A stretch of DNA of 64,000 bases from Sycobia sp. Sy_11 (lineage: Eukaryota > Arthropoda > Insecta > Hymenoptera > Epichrysomallidae): assembly GCA_018907035.1 (NCBI GenBank), contig JACCIC010000138.1:146501-210500 (forward strand), in the 5' to 3' direction. The position numbers and the translations under genes are program-made. Below, piece after piece: positions 1 through 12,952 of the stretch. The notes beneath the pieces were generated by a model. It worked only from the letters and a program-made list of their open reading frames with translations, was not told where the DNA came from and made no database searches. How positions within the stretch are numbered: position 1 is the first letter of the stretch; each line of letters begins with the position of its first letter.

Positions 1-344
1 ACGGTTAGGTGAAAAGAGATCGGTTCGACAATATGAATTTATTGTTATATACAGTAGTTCAATGTGTCAGCGTTAAAACTTACGAAAGAAAAAAATTTTT
101 TGATAGTTTAACTATATATATACATATATACATGTACATATAACATTTTCCTGAAACTTAATTTTATTTTCCCTCGAATCAAATGTATTTTTCTATGCAC
201 ATAACAATAAAAGCTTGTTATGATATACAGGGTATTAGAAAGTATTGAAAAGTATTCATGAAAGTCACGAACTCTAAGCTCGAAAATAATTTTTTGTTTG
301 TTACTTAGAACGAACAATATGTTATTCTACTACAATGAATATTT

Positions 345-345
<1 letters not shown>

Positions 346-422
<77 letters not shown>
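346..422. repeat. (AAT)n microsatellite
   Basis: An uninterrupted trinucleotide AAT/TAA run of about 77 bp. It produces a spurious poly-Tyr reading frame on the minus strand. Confidence 0.97.
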
Positions 423-424
<2 letters not shown>

Positions 425-464
425 GTGGATAAGGGTGGGGAAGCGGTAGTGGGGGCGAGTGTAA

Positions 465-466
<2 letters not shown>

Positions 467-501
<35 letters not shown>
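467..501. repeat. (TA)n microsatellite
   Basis: Uninterrupted TA dinucleotide run of about 35 bp. Confidence 0.95.
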
Positions 502-504
<3 letters not shown>

Positions 505-1006
505 CATAAAATCAGTAGCCAGCCCGCGCGGTAAGATTGGTGTGGATATAGCGGTTAGAAAGTTAGCGGCTTATACAAGAAGCCGTTTTCTGTGTTTATA
601 TATATATACACGTACGGAAATGCGATTGAAACTCAAATATAATTTCGCTGCGCGTTCGAAAATATGATTTCGTATTTACGCAGCCGCGCGCGCGCGTTCT
701 ATAAGGCTTAGCAAAATTGGCGCGTTGCAAACCGTTCGCATTTATAAACTCAAAGGCGCATTATCTTCCGCTTGACTTCAGTATTTTCTAATCTCTTTTT
801 GTGACAAGGACTGGGAATAAGCGCATATCGACATTGTATAGCCGCACTATTGATCAAACTATATATTATATTTATAAAACAATCTAACTGCACAGTATAT
901 ATAAAAAGAAAGAAGGTAAGAAACTTTACTATATATACATATATATACATGCGTAGCTATAGTATCAATAAAAAATTTTTCTCACCGTGTGTGAAAATTT
1001 CGAAGA

Positions 1007-1014
<8 letters not shown>

Positions 1015-1053
<39 letters not shown>
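1015..1053. repeat. (TA)n microsatellite
   Basis: TA run preceded by a short A-rich stretch. Confidence 0.95.
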
Positions 1054-1057
<4 letters not shown>

Positions 1058-1541
1058 GAATGATTTTTATTTGAACCATCCGTTTGAATTAAAATACAAA
1101 AAAAAAAAAACAATAATTTTGTATTATTTTTTAAAATCCACCTAATATTTCAAATTAAATTTTTGTTATGTCTTAATTATTCATTCATATTTTGAATATA
1201 TATTAATAGTAACGTTACAATTTTTTAAATTAAATCAATCAATAGGAATCTTAAATTACCAAAGTTGATGAATTTATTGACGCTGAATTACTATAAGCAT
1301 CAAAATATTGACATAGTAAAAAAAAACCATGACGTATTGATGATATGAAGCTTATATTGGTATAAAGTAATGTTATGTTAACTATACATGCATTTGTGGT
1401 TGTTTTTTAAGTAATAATTGTTGTTTAATCAAAGATTCTGTAACTTGCGAGCAAATATATGAATATACTACAGAATCTGTTTAGTTGAAAACACGCTATA
1501 ACAAATTAAAGAGGACAAAAGAATTCAGCAATTTTATCTAT

Positions 1542-1544
<3 letters not shown>

Positions 1545-1588
<44 letters not shown>
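1545..1588. repeat. (TA)n microsatellite
   Basis: TA run ending about 50 bp before the acceptor of the transporter exon. Confidence 0.95.
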
Positions 1589-1594
<6 letters not shown>

Positions 1595-1640
1595 GTGTAT
1601 GTATAGTTTTTACACATATAAATATTCCAGATATACATAG

Positions 1641-1910
1641 ATTTCCCGGAGCTTGGCCCTCGGCACGAGCCCGGCAATGGCCCTCCTCGGCAGCATCGTC
1701 GCCCCGTACTGCGTCGACTTCCTGGGCATCCTGGCCTGGTGGTCGCCCAGCGCGTTCTGCGGCTGCCTCGCCCTCGCCGTCGGGCTCCTCAGCCTCGCCC
1801 TGCCCGTGGCGCGAAATCGCCCGCCGGCCGACCGCGTCCACGGGGAGGAGGTCGCGGTGCGCCGCCGCGGGATCGTCGCCTTCCCGCCGAGCTCCGATGG
1901 GCGCAGTTGA
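1641..1910 (+). CDS. Terminal exon of an MFS organic cation/carnitine transporter-like protein (partial)
   Basis: This looks like the last coding exon of a 12-TM MFS solute carrier of the organic cation (SLC22-like) type. An AG acceptor at 1639-1640 opens an in-frame stretch of 89 codons to a TGA at 1908-1910. The peptide has the family pattern: RS-A-G followed by a small-residue helix with GSIVAPY and VDFLG, a short loop, then a hydrophobic helix (CLALAVGLLSLALP) and a charged C-tail. These fit transmembrane segments 11 and 12 and the cytoplasmic tail. It is strongly GC-rich in an AT-rich setting with TA tracts on both sides. No other exon of the gene is visible, so the rest must lie upstream of the window. 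The substrate cannot be told. A degenerate copy is possible but no break is visible. Confidence 0.6.
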   Translation: MSRSLALGTSPAMALLGSIVAPYCVDFLGILAWWSPSAFCGCLALAVGLLSLALPVARNRPPADRVHGEEVAVRRRGIVAFPPSSDGRS

Positions 1911-1944
1911 TGGACTGCGATGAACTTCAAATACGTCATGCGTG

Positions 1945-1952
<8 letters not shown>

Positions 1953-1991
<39 letters not shown>
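1953..1991. repeat. (TA)n microsatellite
   Basis: TA run about 40 bp after the transporter stop codon. Confidence 0.95.
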
Positions 1992-1992
<1 letters not shown>

Positions 1993-3736
1993 GCAACATA
2001 TGTCCTTAAAAAAGCTTTGATTTCATTTAAAACCGAAATTCATAAATTTAAAAACAATGCGAAAGACATTTCTATGCCGTTTTCTATGCAACAAATGTAA
2101 ATAATCAAATATGTAAATAAGAAAGCATGTGCAATTTATAACATCAATACTATAAAAAAAAAAAGTATTAAATATAGAATTATTATTAGAAATAAATGCA
2201 ATGAAATCGAAATAAAATTTTCTATATAAGATAAAAAGTATATAATTAATTAACAATCATTAGCTATTTATTTTGTCGTTATATTTATATCAATATGTTT
2301 TATATCTTTGGTATTTATGTGAAGAAATAAATAAAAAAGTTTGAAACCGAACAAAAGTCTACAAAAAGATGATATTGTAGCGTTACTTTTCTAATTTGCC
2401 TAGTTAGTCACACGCACCCATGCCAGTGATAAATTACAAATACAAGTTGTAAGCTCTTTCCACTTGTGTAATTAATCTATCCGACGGTTCATTTCTAATC
2501 GTTAAATTTGAATCGAATCGTAACAGCGTTTATTTTTATAGTTTTTATTAACAAAAATACTCTGAAAATAATTTTCAAAGAAATTTTTAACAATACTGAG
2601 TGAAGTATTTTAAATTTGCTCCAATTTCTGTCAAATCTATGATTAATATTGTATTTAATTGGTAAATCACATCGTGTAATTATAAATTGAAGATACTTTA
2701 CTTAATATAAATTAATAATTTGTTTCAATATTTTGAGATTAATTGTTGTACTTGAAACTATAAATAAACGATTTGATTCCAATTTAGTGCATATCAATGG
2801 GTCATCAGATATTTAAGTACATAATATCAGTAACAAAGATAACATATATATGCGTCTTATAACTTTTGCTCTATTAACGCCTTTACTTTATTAAAGACTG
2901 TCAATTAAGAATTATTAATAATTTGTAATTGTTGTTTAAGAAGACAAAGAAGCTACAATTTGTTTAAGGAAATGTAAGATTTTTAAAAGTGTGAAAGAAA
3001 ATTACAAATGTATATTATGAAAAGTTATTAACTTTTAACAGCTTGTAGCAATAGAGAAAGCATAGAATAGGATTGATTTAATTAATTAAACTGTTTGCCC
3101 AATTAAAATGAAATTCTGGGTAATTAAAATCTGTCAACACTAATTTATCAATTGATCGCAAGCAATTGTAATAAAACGATTGATCAATAATTCGGTTATT
3201 TATGCAAAAACTCAAGCCTGCGCACTCATAAGTCGCAATGGAGGCTCCACCTCTTGAAAACTAATTGAACTAAATTTTACCGACAATGTGTCACAATGAC
3301 AGACACAGCCCGCGCTCCATTTACGCCCCCCATCCATATAGCCATAATATAATGCGGCCAAACCAGATGTGGCGCCTTTTGCGACACTGCTCGATCTGAG
3401 GATCCGCTTTCACTGGCCAGGGCCACAGTTGCATTTGTTAAAGTTTAGAATTTTTCAATTTTTAATGCTATTTTTTTCCAAGCTCGAGCCCTTCAATACC
3501 CGATTCGTTAGAGAAACAGACATTACACGTTCCCTAAAAATTATTCTAACTATTTCTAAAAAATATTTAAATAGAGCAGGAATCTAGAAAGAGCGATCAT
3601 TTTCTCATCAGAACAATCTGAAACAAAGGCCGCCAGTTTGTACACAAGATCTTATCTCTTAAATGAGATATTTTAGCTTCTGTAGTTACCGTTTTCTAAA
3701 ATTCAACTAAATCTTATTTTAAATGACGAATACAAA

Positions 3737-3861
3737 ATTAATTATATATTTTATTGTATAACTTGTATTTAGACTGCGCCAAAATGACGAAGGTCGACAT
3801 TTTCTTCGGCACAACCCAAAATATTTAAATATATACTGTAATTCGAATTGGTGATTTTTTT
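3737..3861 (+). repeat. Left arm of a long inverted repeat
   Basis: About 125 bp that reappears reverse-complemented at 4690-4826. Matching landmarks include an AGACTGCGC word, ACCCAAAATATT and GGTGATTTTTTT, in the same order. Identity is imperfect, with several substitutions and small indels. The arms are separated by about 830 bp. Confidence 0.8.
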
Positions 3862-4689
3862 CATGTAACTGTTGTAGTAACTTCGCTGCGCAAGTGCTAA
3901 ATTTACAATGAATATAAAATTTAGTACTCAAAGTACAAAATGACCAAATTTTTTAGAGTGGTATTAGTAATCGATACTTTCCTCCAACTGGTGAATCTGC
4001 CATAAATTAGTCAGTTGTCAGCTTTTTCGGAGCAAAATGCTCTTCTAAGCCTTAATCCTCTAAATTAGGGTTCGAGCCATAAACTTACAAAATTTAAGAA
4101 ATATATAAATTTTTTAAATAATTAATATTTATAAACAATTAAAAATTATTTTTTTTTAGATTTTCATAATAAGTACAACGCATTTCGAATTTTAAAAATC
4201 GGTTAATATTAACGGTTGTACATTAAACATATATGTGATCTGAGGGGTTGTATCTAATATATATATTCTTATTATTAGCCGATTATTACGATTCAAATTT
4301 CATTTTAAATGTTAAAATTTGTTCAATATTGATAATATTTCATTGTTTATAAATTGTTTAAATTATAAAAATTTTTTTTCACTGTATAACTCCTCATAAG
4401 CAGACAAATTGAAACGTATTTACTTGGTAAAAAATGGGATCGAAAATAGCTGTTTTGGCCTATTTTTGACGGTTTTTCAACGTTATTATTCCTATGATAT
4501 TATTATTTTTTTTTTTTTAAATGAAAAAATAGGTATCTACAGTTCGTATATATATAAATCTGGAGCCAAAAGTAGGTATCTTTATTATAAGTATATGTCA
4601 TAAAAAAATGGTTACGAAAATCATTCAATGCTAATCTCCATAAGAAAATCGTGCCTTTGGTAATAGTTATAAATATTAATTTAAAAATC

Positions 4690-4826
4690 TGAAAAAAAAT
4701 CACCAGTTCTAATTACAGTTGTAATTACAGTATATACTTTAATATTTTGGGTAGTGCCAAAAAAAATTTTGACCATCTTCATTTTGCGCAGTCTCTATAT
4801 ATTGTATAAATTAAATATAAATTAAT
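4690..4826 (-). repeat. Right arm of a long inverted repeat
   Basis: Reverse complement of the 3737-3861 arm. The internal 830 bp contains no recognisable transposase, so the pair could bound a non-autonomous element or be two copies of one dispersed repeat in opposite orientation. Confidence 0.8.
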
Positions 4827-5130
4827 TATATATTATATCATACCTTTTCTTGTTACAATATCTTTTTCGTTGACGAATTAATATATGATTTTTCATTAAA
4901 AAAAAAAAAAAAAAAAAACTAGAAATGAATTTTATACAATTTAAACATTTAATATTAATACAAGGAAAATAAAACATTTCAAACTTATTAATATTCAATA
5001 ATTAATTTTTTATGTATTAACAGATGTTAACTGTATCGTAATTCACAGGTAACCACAAACATCAGAAATAAATCCGAAAATAAATTAAAAACATTCAAGT
5101 TGTCGATCCTATAATCAGCTGACCTGCAAG

Positions 5131-5133
<3 letters not shown>

Positions 5134-5215
<82 letters not shown>

Positions 5216-5220
5216 TGTGT
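5134..5220. repeat. Compound (TA)n(TG)n microsatellite
   Basis: TA run at 5134-5178 passing directly into a TG run at 5179-5220. Confidence 0.97.
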
Positions 5221-5566
5221 ATGTACGAAACTTAACTCCTGCAAGCTGCAAATGCAATGCACTCTATATCAACTCAGCAATCATATAGCACGTGTTTTGA
5301 CATAAATTAGGTTATGTTCAATAGAACATGTAATTGATATTTATCAGCAGATCGCAGATGACGAAGTGACTTGAAGTTCTAATATAATTCAAACAATGTT
5401 TTCTATTTTCTTAGAAAAATACTATTCTATAATATTTATATGCATTTTGAAATAAAAATTTTGGTAAATATTCTTATGAATTTATAGTGTTTATATTATA
5501 ATTATTTTTGCAATAATTTATATATCTTAATTTCAAATTTGCAGAAACATTAATATATTTTTTAAT

Positions 5567-7278
5567 ATGACACGTTTTGCAAGAGCAAAGGGTTCAAAGT
5601 CTTCAAATGAACGTTTACCACATGAAGCTACACCATGGCATATTTTGAAAGAGCAGTTAAATGCTGCTTTGGAAAAAGAAGAGACTCAAACAAAAAAAAA
5701 ATCTGCTAAAGAACTGTTAAATGAGAAGGATTCTTATTATGCTACATCTTTAGGAAATTTAAACAATGATTGGGCAGAATTTGAAACTACTAAAAATAAT
5801 ATAAATACTGTTAAAAATAGTAAAGTAGAAAAAAAATTTACAAATAAGAAACAAAAAATTAAAAATGCAGTTAAAAATTTAATTCAAGTAAAAGATGATA
5901 AAGATGAAATTTGTGAGATTTCTAATGATAAAGAATGCATTTCTAAATCTACAGAAAAAACATTTAAAAAGAAAGAAAAATGTAAACAAGATAGCAGTGA
6001 ATTTGATTCTAATATTAATAAAGAAAAAAGTAAGAAACAGAAAAGAAAAAAACAAATTCAAATAGACAATGAAAGTAAAGAAACGCAAAAAAACCTGAAA
6101 AAAAGGAAAAGAGAAGAAAATCAAATTAGTAATTTAACTAATATCTCTAATATCAATAAATCAAAGAATATGAAAAATAAAGAAAAAAGAAAAATTAAAT
6201 CTGAAATTAAAACAGAAAAACAAGAAGAATTGCACAATGGAATGGATAATAAACTTGATAACAAATGCAATAATCAACCAAAACCTAATCATGAGACATT
6301 AAATAATGATAAAAATATAAATACAGCTAAATTTAATGTGCAAGGAAATGATTGGGATAATTCAATTGTTTCTAAATCGAAAGAAGGTTCTAATGATACA
6401 CAAGATTCACGTGCTGCACATAATAGCTTTTCAAAAGAAGTAAAAAATAATAAATATGATAATATAAATGATAAAAACTTCAGACGATTTGGTAATAATG
6501 TTCCTAAAAAATTTATGATTAAAACTGCGAAAATTAGAGATGATAAGAATCATAAACGAAGAAAACCAATAAATAAAGCAGTAAAAGTCATTATTAATGG
6601 ATTAGAGGTTGAAATTTTAAATTATGATGGATTTCCAGTTAAAAAAGAAGATGCTCTAAGATTGACTCAGCTACGAAAAGAAATGGTTTTAAAAGGTAAT
6701 TTATAAAAACGTTAATTCATATGTATTAGTTTTTTTATATATAGTATTAATATTTATTATCTTTAAAACATTATTTAGGTATTCCAAAATCAGATATAGA
6801 TATGGCAATGAAGTTAGAAAGAAGAAGATGTGAAAAAGCCTTAGCTCGTATTAGAAAACAAGTTTGTTTTCATTGTAGAAGAGCAGGTCATAATTTATCA
6901 GATTGTCCTGAACTTGAAAAAGAAGAAACAGGTACAGGAATTTGCTTTAAATGTGGTTCAACTGAACATACTCATTTTGAATGTAAAGTAAATAAGAATG
7001 ATGACTATAAATATGCAAAATGTTTTATATGTCGAGAACAAGGACACATTGCTAAACAATGTCCTGATAATCCAAAGGGTTTGTACCCTGATGGTGGTTC
7101 TTGTAAAATATGTGGTGATGTTACACATTTGAAAAAAGATTGTCCAGACCTAATGAAAGCTAAAGAAGATGGAGCCATTACTCTTGACACAATAAAGGAT
7201 GAGAACTTAGAATTATTAGAAAATAAGGTTATTCAAAATAAGCCAAAAACGAAAACAATTAAAACTGTCAATTTCTAA
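5567..7278 (+). CDS. ZCCHC9: Zinc finger CCHC domain-containing protein 9 homologue
   Basis: Two coding exons, 5567-6695 and 6779-7278, are joined through a phase-1 GT-AG intron of 83 bp; the spliced product is 542 residues. The second exon encodes four CX2CX4HX4C-type zinc knuckles at about residues 406-419, 432-445, 458-471 and 485-498. Family hallmarks are CPDNPKGLYPDGG between knuckles 3 and 4 and a C-terminus ending KTVNF. The N-terminus MTRFAR also matches the family. ZCCHC9 proteins are nucleolar/nuclear RNA-binding factors; human ZCCHC9 is about 271 residues, so this one carries an extra Lys/Asn-rich low-complexity region of more than 250 residues. The ATG at 5567 follows a probable 5' UTR acceptor at 5543-5544. 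The gene is convergent with the LIN54-like gene. The assignment is firm; the long N-terminus is visible directly. Confidence 0.93.
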
Positions 7279-7904
7279 TATATAATATAGTGAATTAATT
7301 TTATTTGTATAAATTTCAAGGAAATGTATGTTAACATATCAAGTAACCATTTTCATAAAAGTTCAATATTTATTTGTAGGTATTATACATTTAGTGCTTG
7401 AATTTAATAAGCACTGAACACAAATTTCACTATTATGTTACATAAACATAAATCAAAGTGTTCTTTGCACTCAAGTTAAATTGCAACTACTCAATTATTT
7501 ATAATTGATGGTAATGTCTAATTTACAATTTCTTACATTACTATCTACTTATATCAAGTATTATTGATGGTCAATATTCTACAGATTTTACAAATGTTAT
7601 TTGTTGTATTATACTTTGATATATGTATAATTTAAAAGATGGGAAAATAACGTGTTTCCAATAGTTTTATTATATTAAATAGTAAAACCAGCTATCTTAT
7701 GAATTCTGTATAATTAATTTAAAATATACACTTTTCCTTTCCTTTATTATGATGTTTTAGAATAATGTACTATTCATAACAAATACAAACATTAGAATTT
7801 GTATTATTTATCCAAATACACTTTATTCCTATTTATATATAATGTATACAATGCAGATAAAGAATAATTTTGTTCTATAGTAATTTCAAATCTTAATTCG
7901 TTGT

Positions 7905-7976
<72 letters not shown>

Positions 7977-9026
7977 GACAAAAGTAAATAATTACGAATT
8001 ATACTGCCCACATGTTTGAATATGTAGTAGCTTTATTTCATAACTTCTTATTTTAATATAATACAAATTCTTTAATATTCTTTCTAATTCACGCAATATT
8101 TTTAAATTAATTATCTATTTGAATACACTTATAGTGTAAACCAATTCTATTATTTGCTTTTTCAATTTCTTAACTTCCTTAATTATACACCACCAAAAGC
8201 TATGTTTCTATATATTGCATGGTAAGTAATTTGTATTTTGTACAAATTGATAGATCTTAAAATTAATAAATGGTGATATAAAATATTATGATGATTTATC
8301 TTTAAAACTTACTTGTGTCATTCGTTCAATAGAAAAAGGTTGGTAACAAATGGAAAGCTTTTATTCTTCTCAAATACATAGATAAGTTTAGCATCATTTG
8401 AGAAAATTAATTTTAATTTTTACTACCTAAAGCATAACATTTTATATAATTTTTTGTACACAATTTTTAAATATAAATCAGATTTTTATTTATTTTAATA
8501 GATTCAATACTAAGATTATTTTTATTTTATTCTATAAAAATTAAATAAAAGTTAAGAAAACTTTATGATAAAATAATATATATATATACTTTTTACATTA
8601 TATATTTAAATTTTAAATAAAGAACTTTTAATATGTAAAGTATTGCATTGAATCTGTTAAAAAATCGGTAAAAAACTAATCAAGTTAATGAATCTGTCAG
8701 CTTATTTTTCTTCTTTTAAATTAAAAAGTCACATTCTGTACAGCTTAAAAATTTATAAATAGATCTAGCAATAATCAGAAATACACCTTATTAACAAATG
8801 TCAAAATGACTTCATGTACAATATTTAACATAACCAAATACAGCATTTCATTTTCAAATTGCTTGATTCAACGTACCATCTTTGGTATTAATACAAATAA
8901 TCAGATATCTAATATATCCAATTTATATTAGCCAAAGGTTTATATAGAAATACACGTTTCTTCTATGATTGGCTATGATGAACATTGCAGTGAATATAGT
9001 TTGCTAAAACTTCTAAAAAATCCCTG
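7279..9026. other. Intergenic region between convergent genes
   Basis: AT-rich 3' flanks of the ZCCHC9-like (+) and LIN54-like (-) genes, with one long TA tract. No coding potential seen; probably 3' UTR sequence of both genes. Confidence 0.6.
7907..7972. repeat. (TA)n microsatellite
   Basis: Perfect TA run of about 66 bp, between convergent genes. Confidence 0.97.
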
Positions 9027-12000
9027 CTAAGTAGCTTCTGCTTTATGGGCAGATTCAATAATTTCTTTCAAACACCGTCCGAACTCTTCTATTATCAATT
9101 TTTGCGATGTTTCATCATCAAACATATTTCGTTCAGCTTCTTCAGCCTGAGCCATTAAACACTGACATGTCATTTCTACTACTTTATCTGTCAAGAAATT
9201 AAACGGTTGCCTGCAAATATCCCATATTATTTTAATATTTTATCAAAAAATCTTTTTTATTTAATCAAATTAGTTTTTACAAAATTGTGCTTTACCTTGC
9301 ACCAGTATTTGACGATGCAGGAGGTCTGAAAGTAGAGTCAGCTAATTGTAACTTGGGTTTATTCAAAGATAATTGCGCAGTTCTAACTTCAACAGCCTCA
9401 GCTAAATCTTTTAACGATTTTTTATGAATAGTTGGTTCTTCTACATTTCGACAACTTATGCACTTACAATTTTCAGAACATGGTATCTTTGCCTATAAAA
9501 ATAAAATTAATTTAAAATAAATATGAAATAATAATTTTAAATAATTAACATATACAATTATAACAATATATTCAATTAAAATACTATTCTAAAATAAACA
9601 TACATAACTATATCTTAATTATCATAATAAATTTTGAATGTTATAAATTATCTGTATGTAAATTTCTTAATATTTATGTATATTACTATACCATAGGTAT
9701 TGGTAAAAGTATTTAATTAAATTACTAAAGCAAATACTTCTATAAATCTTTTTCTATAGTAGAATAATGATGATTTTACCTCGTAACATTCACAATAATT
9801 TTTCAGGCAACCGCTGCGTTTACAGTTACAACCTTTATTGTGTCTTCTAATATCTTCTCCTGTTTCGCGACCTTTTCCAATTTTTGGACGAAATGCATTG
9901 GGATTTCGTTCGAGACACGATTTAATTGCTCGTTGCCGTTCTTCTTCGTTTCCAAGGTTATTGGAACAGTTATTGCAGTTACACATATGACAAAATTCTC
10001 CATTTGCAAAACAGTCACAATATCTGCATGCATACATTTTAAATTATTAAATAGTAAACGAAATTTTGATTTTTAAAAACGGATGTTTGCAATAGAACAA
10101 AGCAGATTAGAATGAATATTCTGTGATTCTTTACACCATGTTGATTAGAAGACTTCTAGACCTTCATTTTTCTTTTAATGGAATATGAACAAATGAATGT
10201 CATATTCCAATTTGATATAGCATTCTAATACACAGGAATATTCTTACTAAACCTTTTTTAGCATAGAATAGTTTTAATACTATTATATAGCATTTTCTAA
10301 TTAAAAAACTTTACTTACAATTTTAAGCACTGAGATTTTGTACAATTGCATGGCTTGCGAGGTCTGATACCATTTGTTTCTGTATTATTGAGTGATCTTG
10401 AAAGTTTTGAATCGGATAATGAACCACTAGACGAATTTCCTATAGAACTTTGTGAAATTTGAGAACTATTTAATAAAGTTGGCGTTGGTGGATTCTTATT
10501 TTTTCCCTCTTCTACCTATTATAAAAATATTTAAAATATTTTTAAAAAAATAACTATAGGAAAAATACGTGTAAAATTATAATTTATAACTTACTTGTTG
10601 TAAATACTGTGCTGGAAGAACCACTATATTACCAACATTCGAATTGGTGGATATAACTGCTTGACCAGATGTCAGTTGATTCAATGCAGATGCAGGAATA
10701 GTTACGGTATTACTTTTAGACTGAGCTGGTATAATTAATCTTTGAGTATTTGATGATTTTGGTGCTACAGTTCTTAAAGTTTGGCTACCAGTGTTTAATG
10801 GTACTACCTATAGTTGAAAAATAATAATATTTTATGTTTGAGTAATAAATCATACTATTAAAAAACATTACCGTTAGAAAAAAATGTTTCTCTCCAATAG
10901 TATACAAACCTTAACAATCTGCTGTGGTCCACTGATTTTTTTAGCAACTGATGGAATTGGTGTTTTTGTTTTTCCACCTGTCACAACATTACTTGTGGCT
11001 GGAGAAGGAGTACTGACAAGACGGACATATTGTACCTAATTGAATATAAAAATAGTTTAATATTAAACTCTTTGAACACAAAAAAAGCTGTTACAAAAGA
11101 AAGAAAAAAAAAATAAGTAGTGGACACTACTCGGTGATTGAAATTCAATTTTTATCATAACGAACTTTTCGTTTCTGTTGGCGGAAATTGAACTCGCTAT
11201 ATTTATATATTATTGTAAAACAACTACCTAGAGCATTTAAGAATTGTAACAATAAATAAATAAATATATAAGTACCTGGCGACCGGGTACTTGTATTTGA
11301 TGTACTTGATTTGAATTAATTGTTTGATTTGCCGGTATTCTTATAATAGGATTGTTATTATGTATAGTTCCTGGTTTTAAGGAACTCTGAAAACAAGGAA
11401 TGTTATTAATATCATATATTCTCATTTAAAAAATATTCTAACAAAAGAATTTTATTTCATACCTGTCTGATGATAACTTTTTGTGAATTTTGATGCAAAG
11501 CTTTATTTGTTGAACCAACCTTTGACTGTCCTGGTGGAGCTGGTAGTATTTTTGCAGGTGATTTAACAGAATTACTAGGTACTATTGTTAATTTTGCTGG
11601 TTGAGCAGAAGTTGACTGAACCAATTTATTGACAATAATTCCCTACAATAGTTTTTATTTGATTTAGATTTACATTATAACGATTTTTTAAAATAATATA
11701 ATAAATACCGTTTGTTTTTGTGCTGTTGAGGGTAAAATATGTTGTACTTTATTTGATGGTAGAAGACCCATTTGTTGAGCTTGTGCAAAAGTTATCGTTT
11801 TCGTAGGACTAGCCATACCCAAATTAGATGAACCACTACTTAAGAACTTAATAGTCTGCCCTTGATTTTCTGTAGGCGATGAAGCGATTAATACTTGTTG
11901 TCCACTCTGTGGCTGTGCATTAGTTAAAATCATTTTTGTATATACCTATTAAAAAACAAACCCATATTATTTTAAATGTACTAAATATACAAATACAGTT

Positions 12001-12952
12001 AAAACTTTTGAAAAAATTATTTTATACATTTCTATTTTGTTGCATATTCTGAACTGATCTCTTGCCAGGTTGAACACTTTTGACATTTGGTATATTGCCT
12101 AAAGTAATATTTCCTGAACCCTTTCCAGCAATATTTTGCTTATTATTAGGTGCAGATCTGATTTGTACTATATTACCCTCTCCAGATTTCCCTGTTATTA
12201 AAGTCTGTGCCAATGACTGTAACTGATTAGCTGATGCAGATGCTGGATGAGAAATTTTTAATATTTGACTCGCACCACCTCCGGCAGCTGGAGATACTAT
12301 CATTATAGATTGACTTTGAGATGTTTGAGCAGTGCTTGGTTTTATCTATAATCATTTAAATTAATTTTATTAATATGGCAAATATAAAAATTTTAATTAC
12401 TCAAAATAAAACATTTATTGATTGTTTTTAGAAAATTTTCATCTTTACTGTCTTAATGTTTTTGAGTAAATTATTTAAGATTCATGTTTAAGTTAAATTT
12501 GAATTTAATTATCTTGTCACAAAACCGAAAATTATCATAATTATATTCAGAATAATAAATACTTGAACTGCAGTTGTAGAAGGTACCCTTTGCAATGTTG
12601 GTTTTGTTTGCAAAATTAAATTTTGAGTGTTCTGACTAGCAGTTGTATATATAATTTGCTCGGTCTGCATCTCCTGTGCAACATCTGTCATTTCAATATC
12701 AGGTATAATAGTTTCAGATTCATGATCTTCATGAATAATAGTCCGAATTTGATTATCTGTAGTCATAACTTCTGCATTCATGGATTCCAGCTCAGCTTCA
12801 ATATTTGCTAGTGTTTCATAATCAGAAGAGTCATACTGTTGACCAGTATGAGACAAAGTCAAGGAACTTAATTCAGTATCTGATAACACATGAGAACTAA
12901 GAGCTACTGGCTCTACAAGAGTTCGACTATCTTCATCTTTATCAGTAGACAT
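9027..12952 (-). CDS. LIN54: LIN54-like CXC-domain DNA-binding subunit of the MuvB/DREAM complex
   Basis: Eleven coding exons on the minus strand: 12952-12563, 12345-12028, 11945-11709, 11642-11463, 11386-11276, 11035-10910, 10807-10595, 10515-10319, 10023-9780, 9492-9296 and 9210-9027. The first seven introns are phase 0. The product is 798 residues; human LIN54 is about 749. Residues 1-575 are Ser/Thr/Gln-rich low complexity. Two cysteine-rich CXC repeats follow at about 580-620 and 655-695, joined by the conserved [10 protein letters not shown] linker, and a helical C-terminus follows. The tyrosines in CLKLYCDC and [10 protein letters not shown], which insert into the CHR element in known LIN54 structures, are both kept. 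Drosophila counterpart: Mip120. The start is the ATG at 12950-12952; the in-frame codon at 12961 is GTG. A 5' UTR intron is likely (acceptor near 12979, donor near 13087). Confidence 0.94.

Larger units (their letters stand above)
1..1640. other. AT-rich non-coding sequence, probably intronic
   Basis: No coding exon is recognisable. The stretch holds an AAT repeat, three TA tracts and a mildly GC-rich patch around 520-740 with no supported frame. It lies just upstream of a splice acceptor of a transporter exon, so it is probably part of that gene's last intron. Confidence 0.5.
1911..5544. other. Intergenic AT-rich region
   Basis: No gene was recognised. It contains TA and TG microsatellites, an approximately 125 bp inverted repeat pair (3737-3861 and 4690-4826) and a diverged repeat at 2522-2595 resembling 61512-61590. 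The right end carries the promoter and 5' UTR of the zinc-knuckle gene; a likely 5' UTR acceptor lies at 5543-5544. Confidence 0.6.

Noticed and set aside
322..507. Open frame with poly-Tyr and Tyr-Ile runs
   Set aside because: Pure product of AAT and TA microsatellites.
4066..4082. GGGTTCGAGCC word resembling a tRNA T-loop
   Set aside because: No matching acceptor, D or anticodon stems around it; no tRNA was found anywhere in the window.
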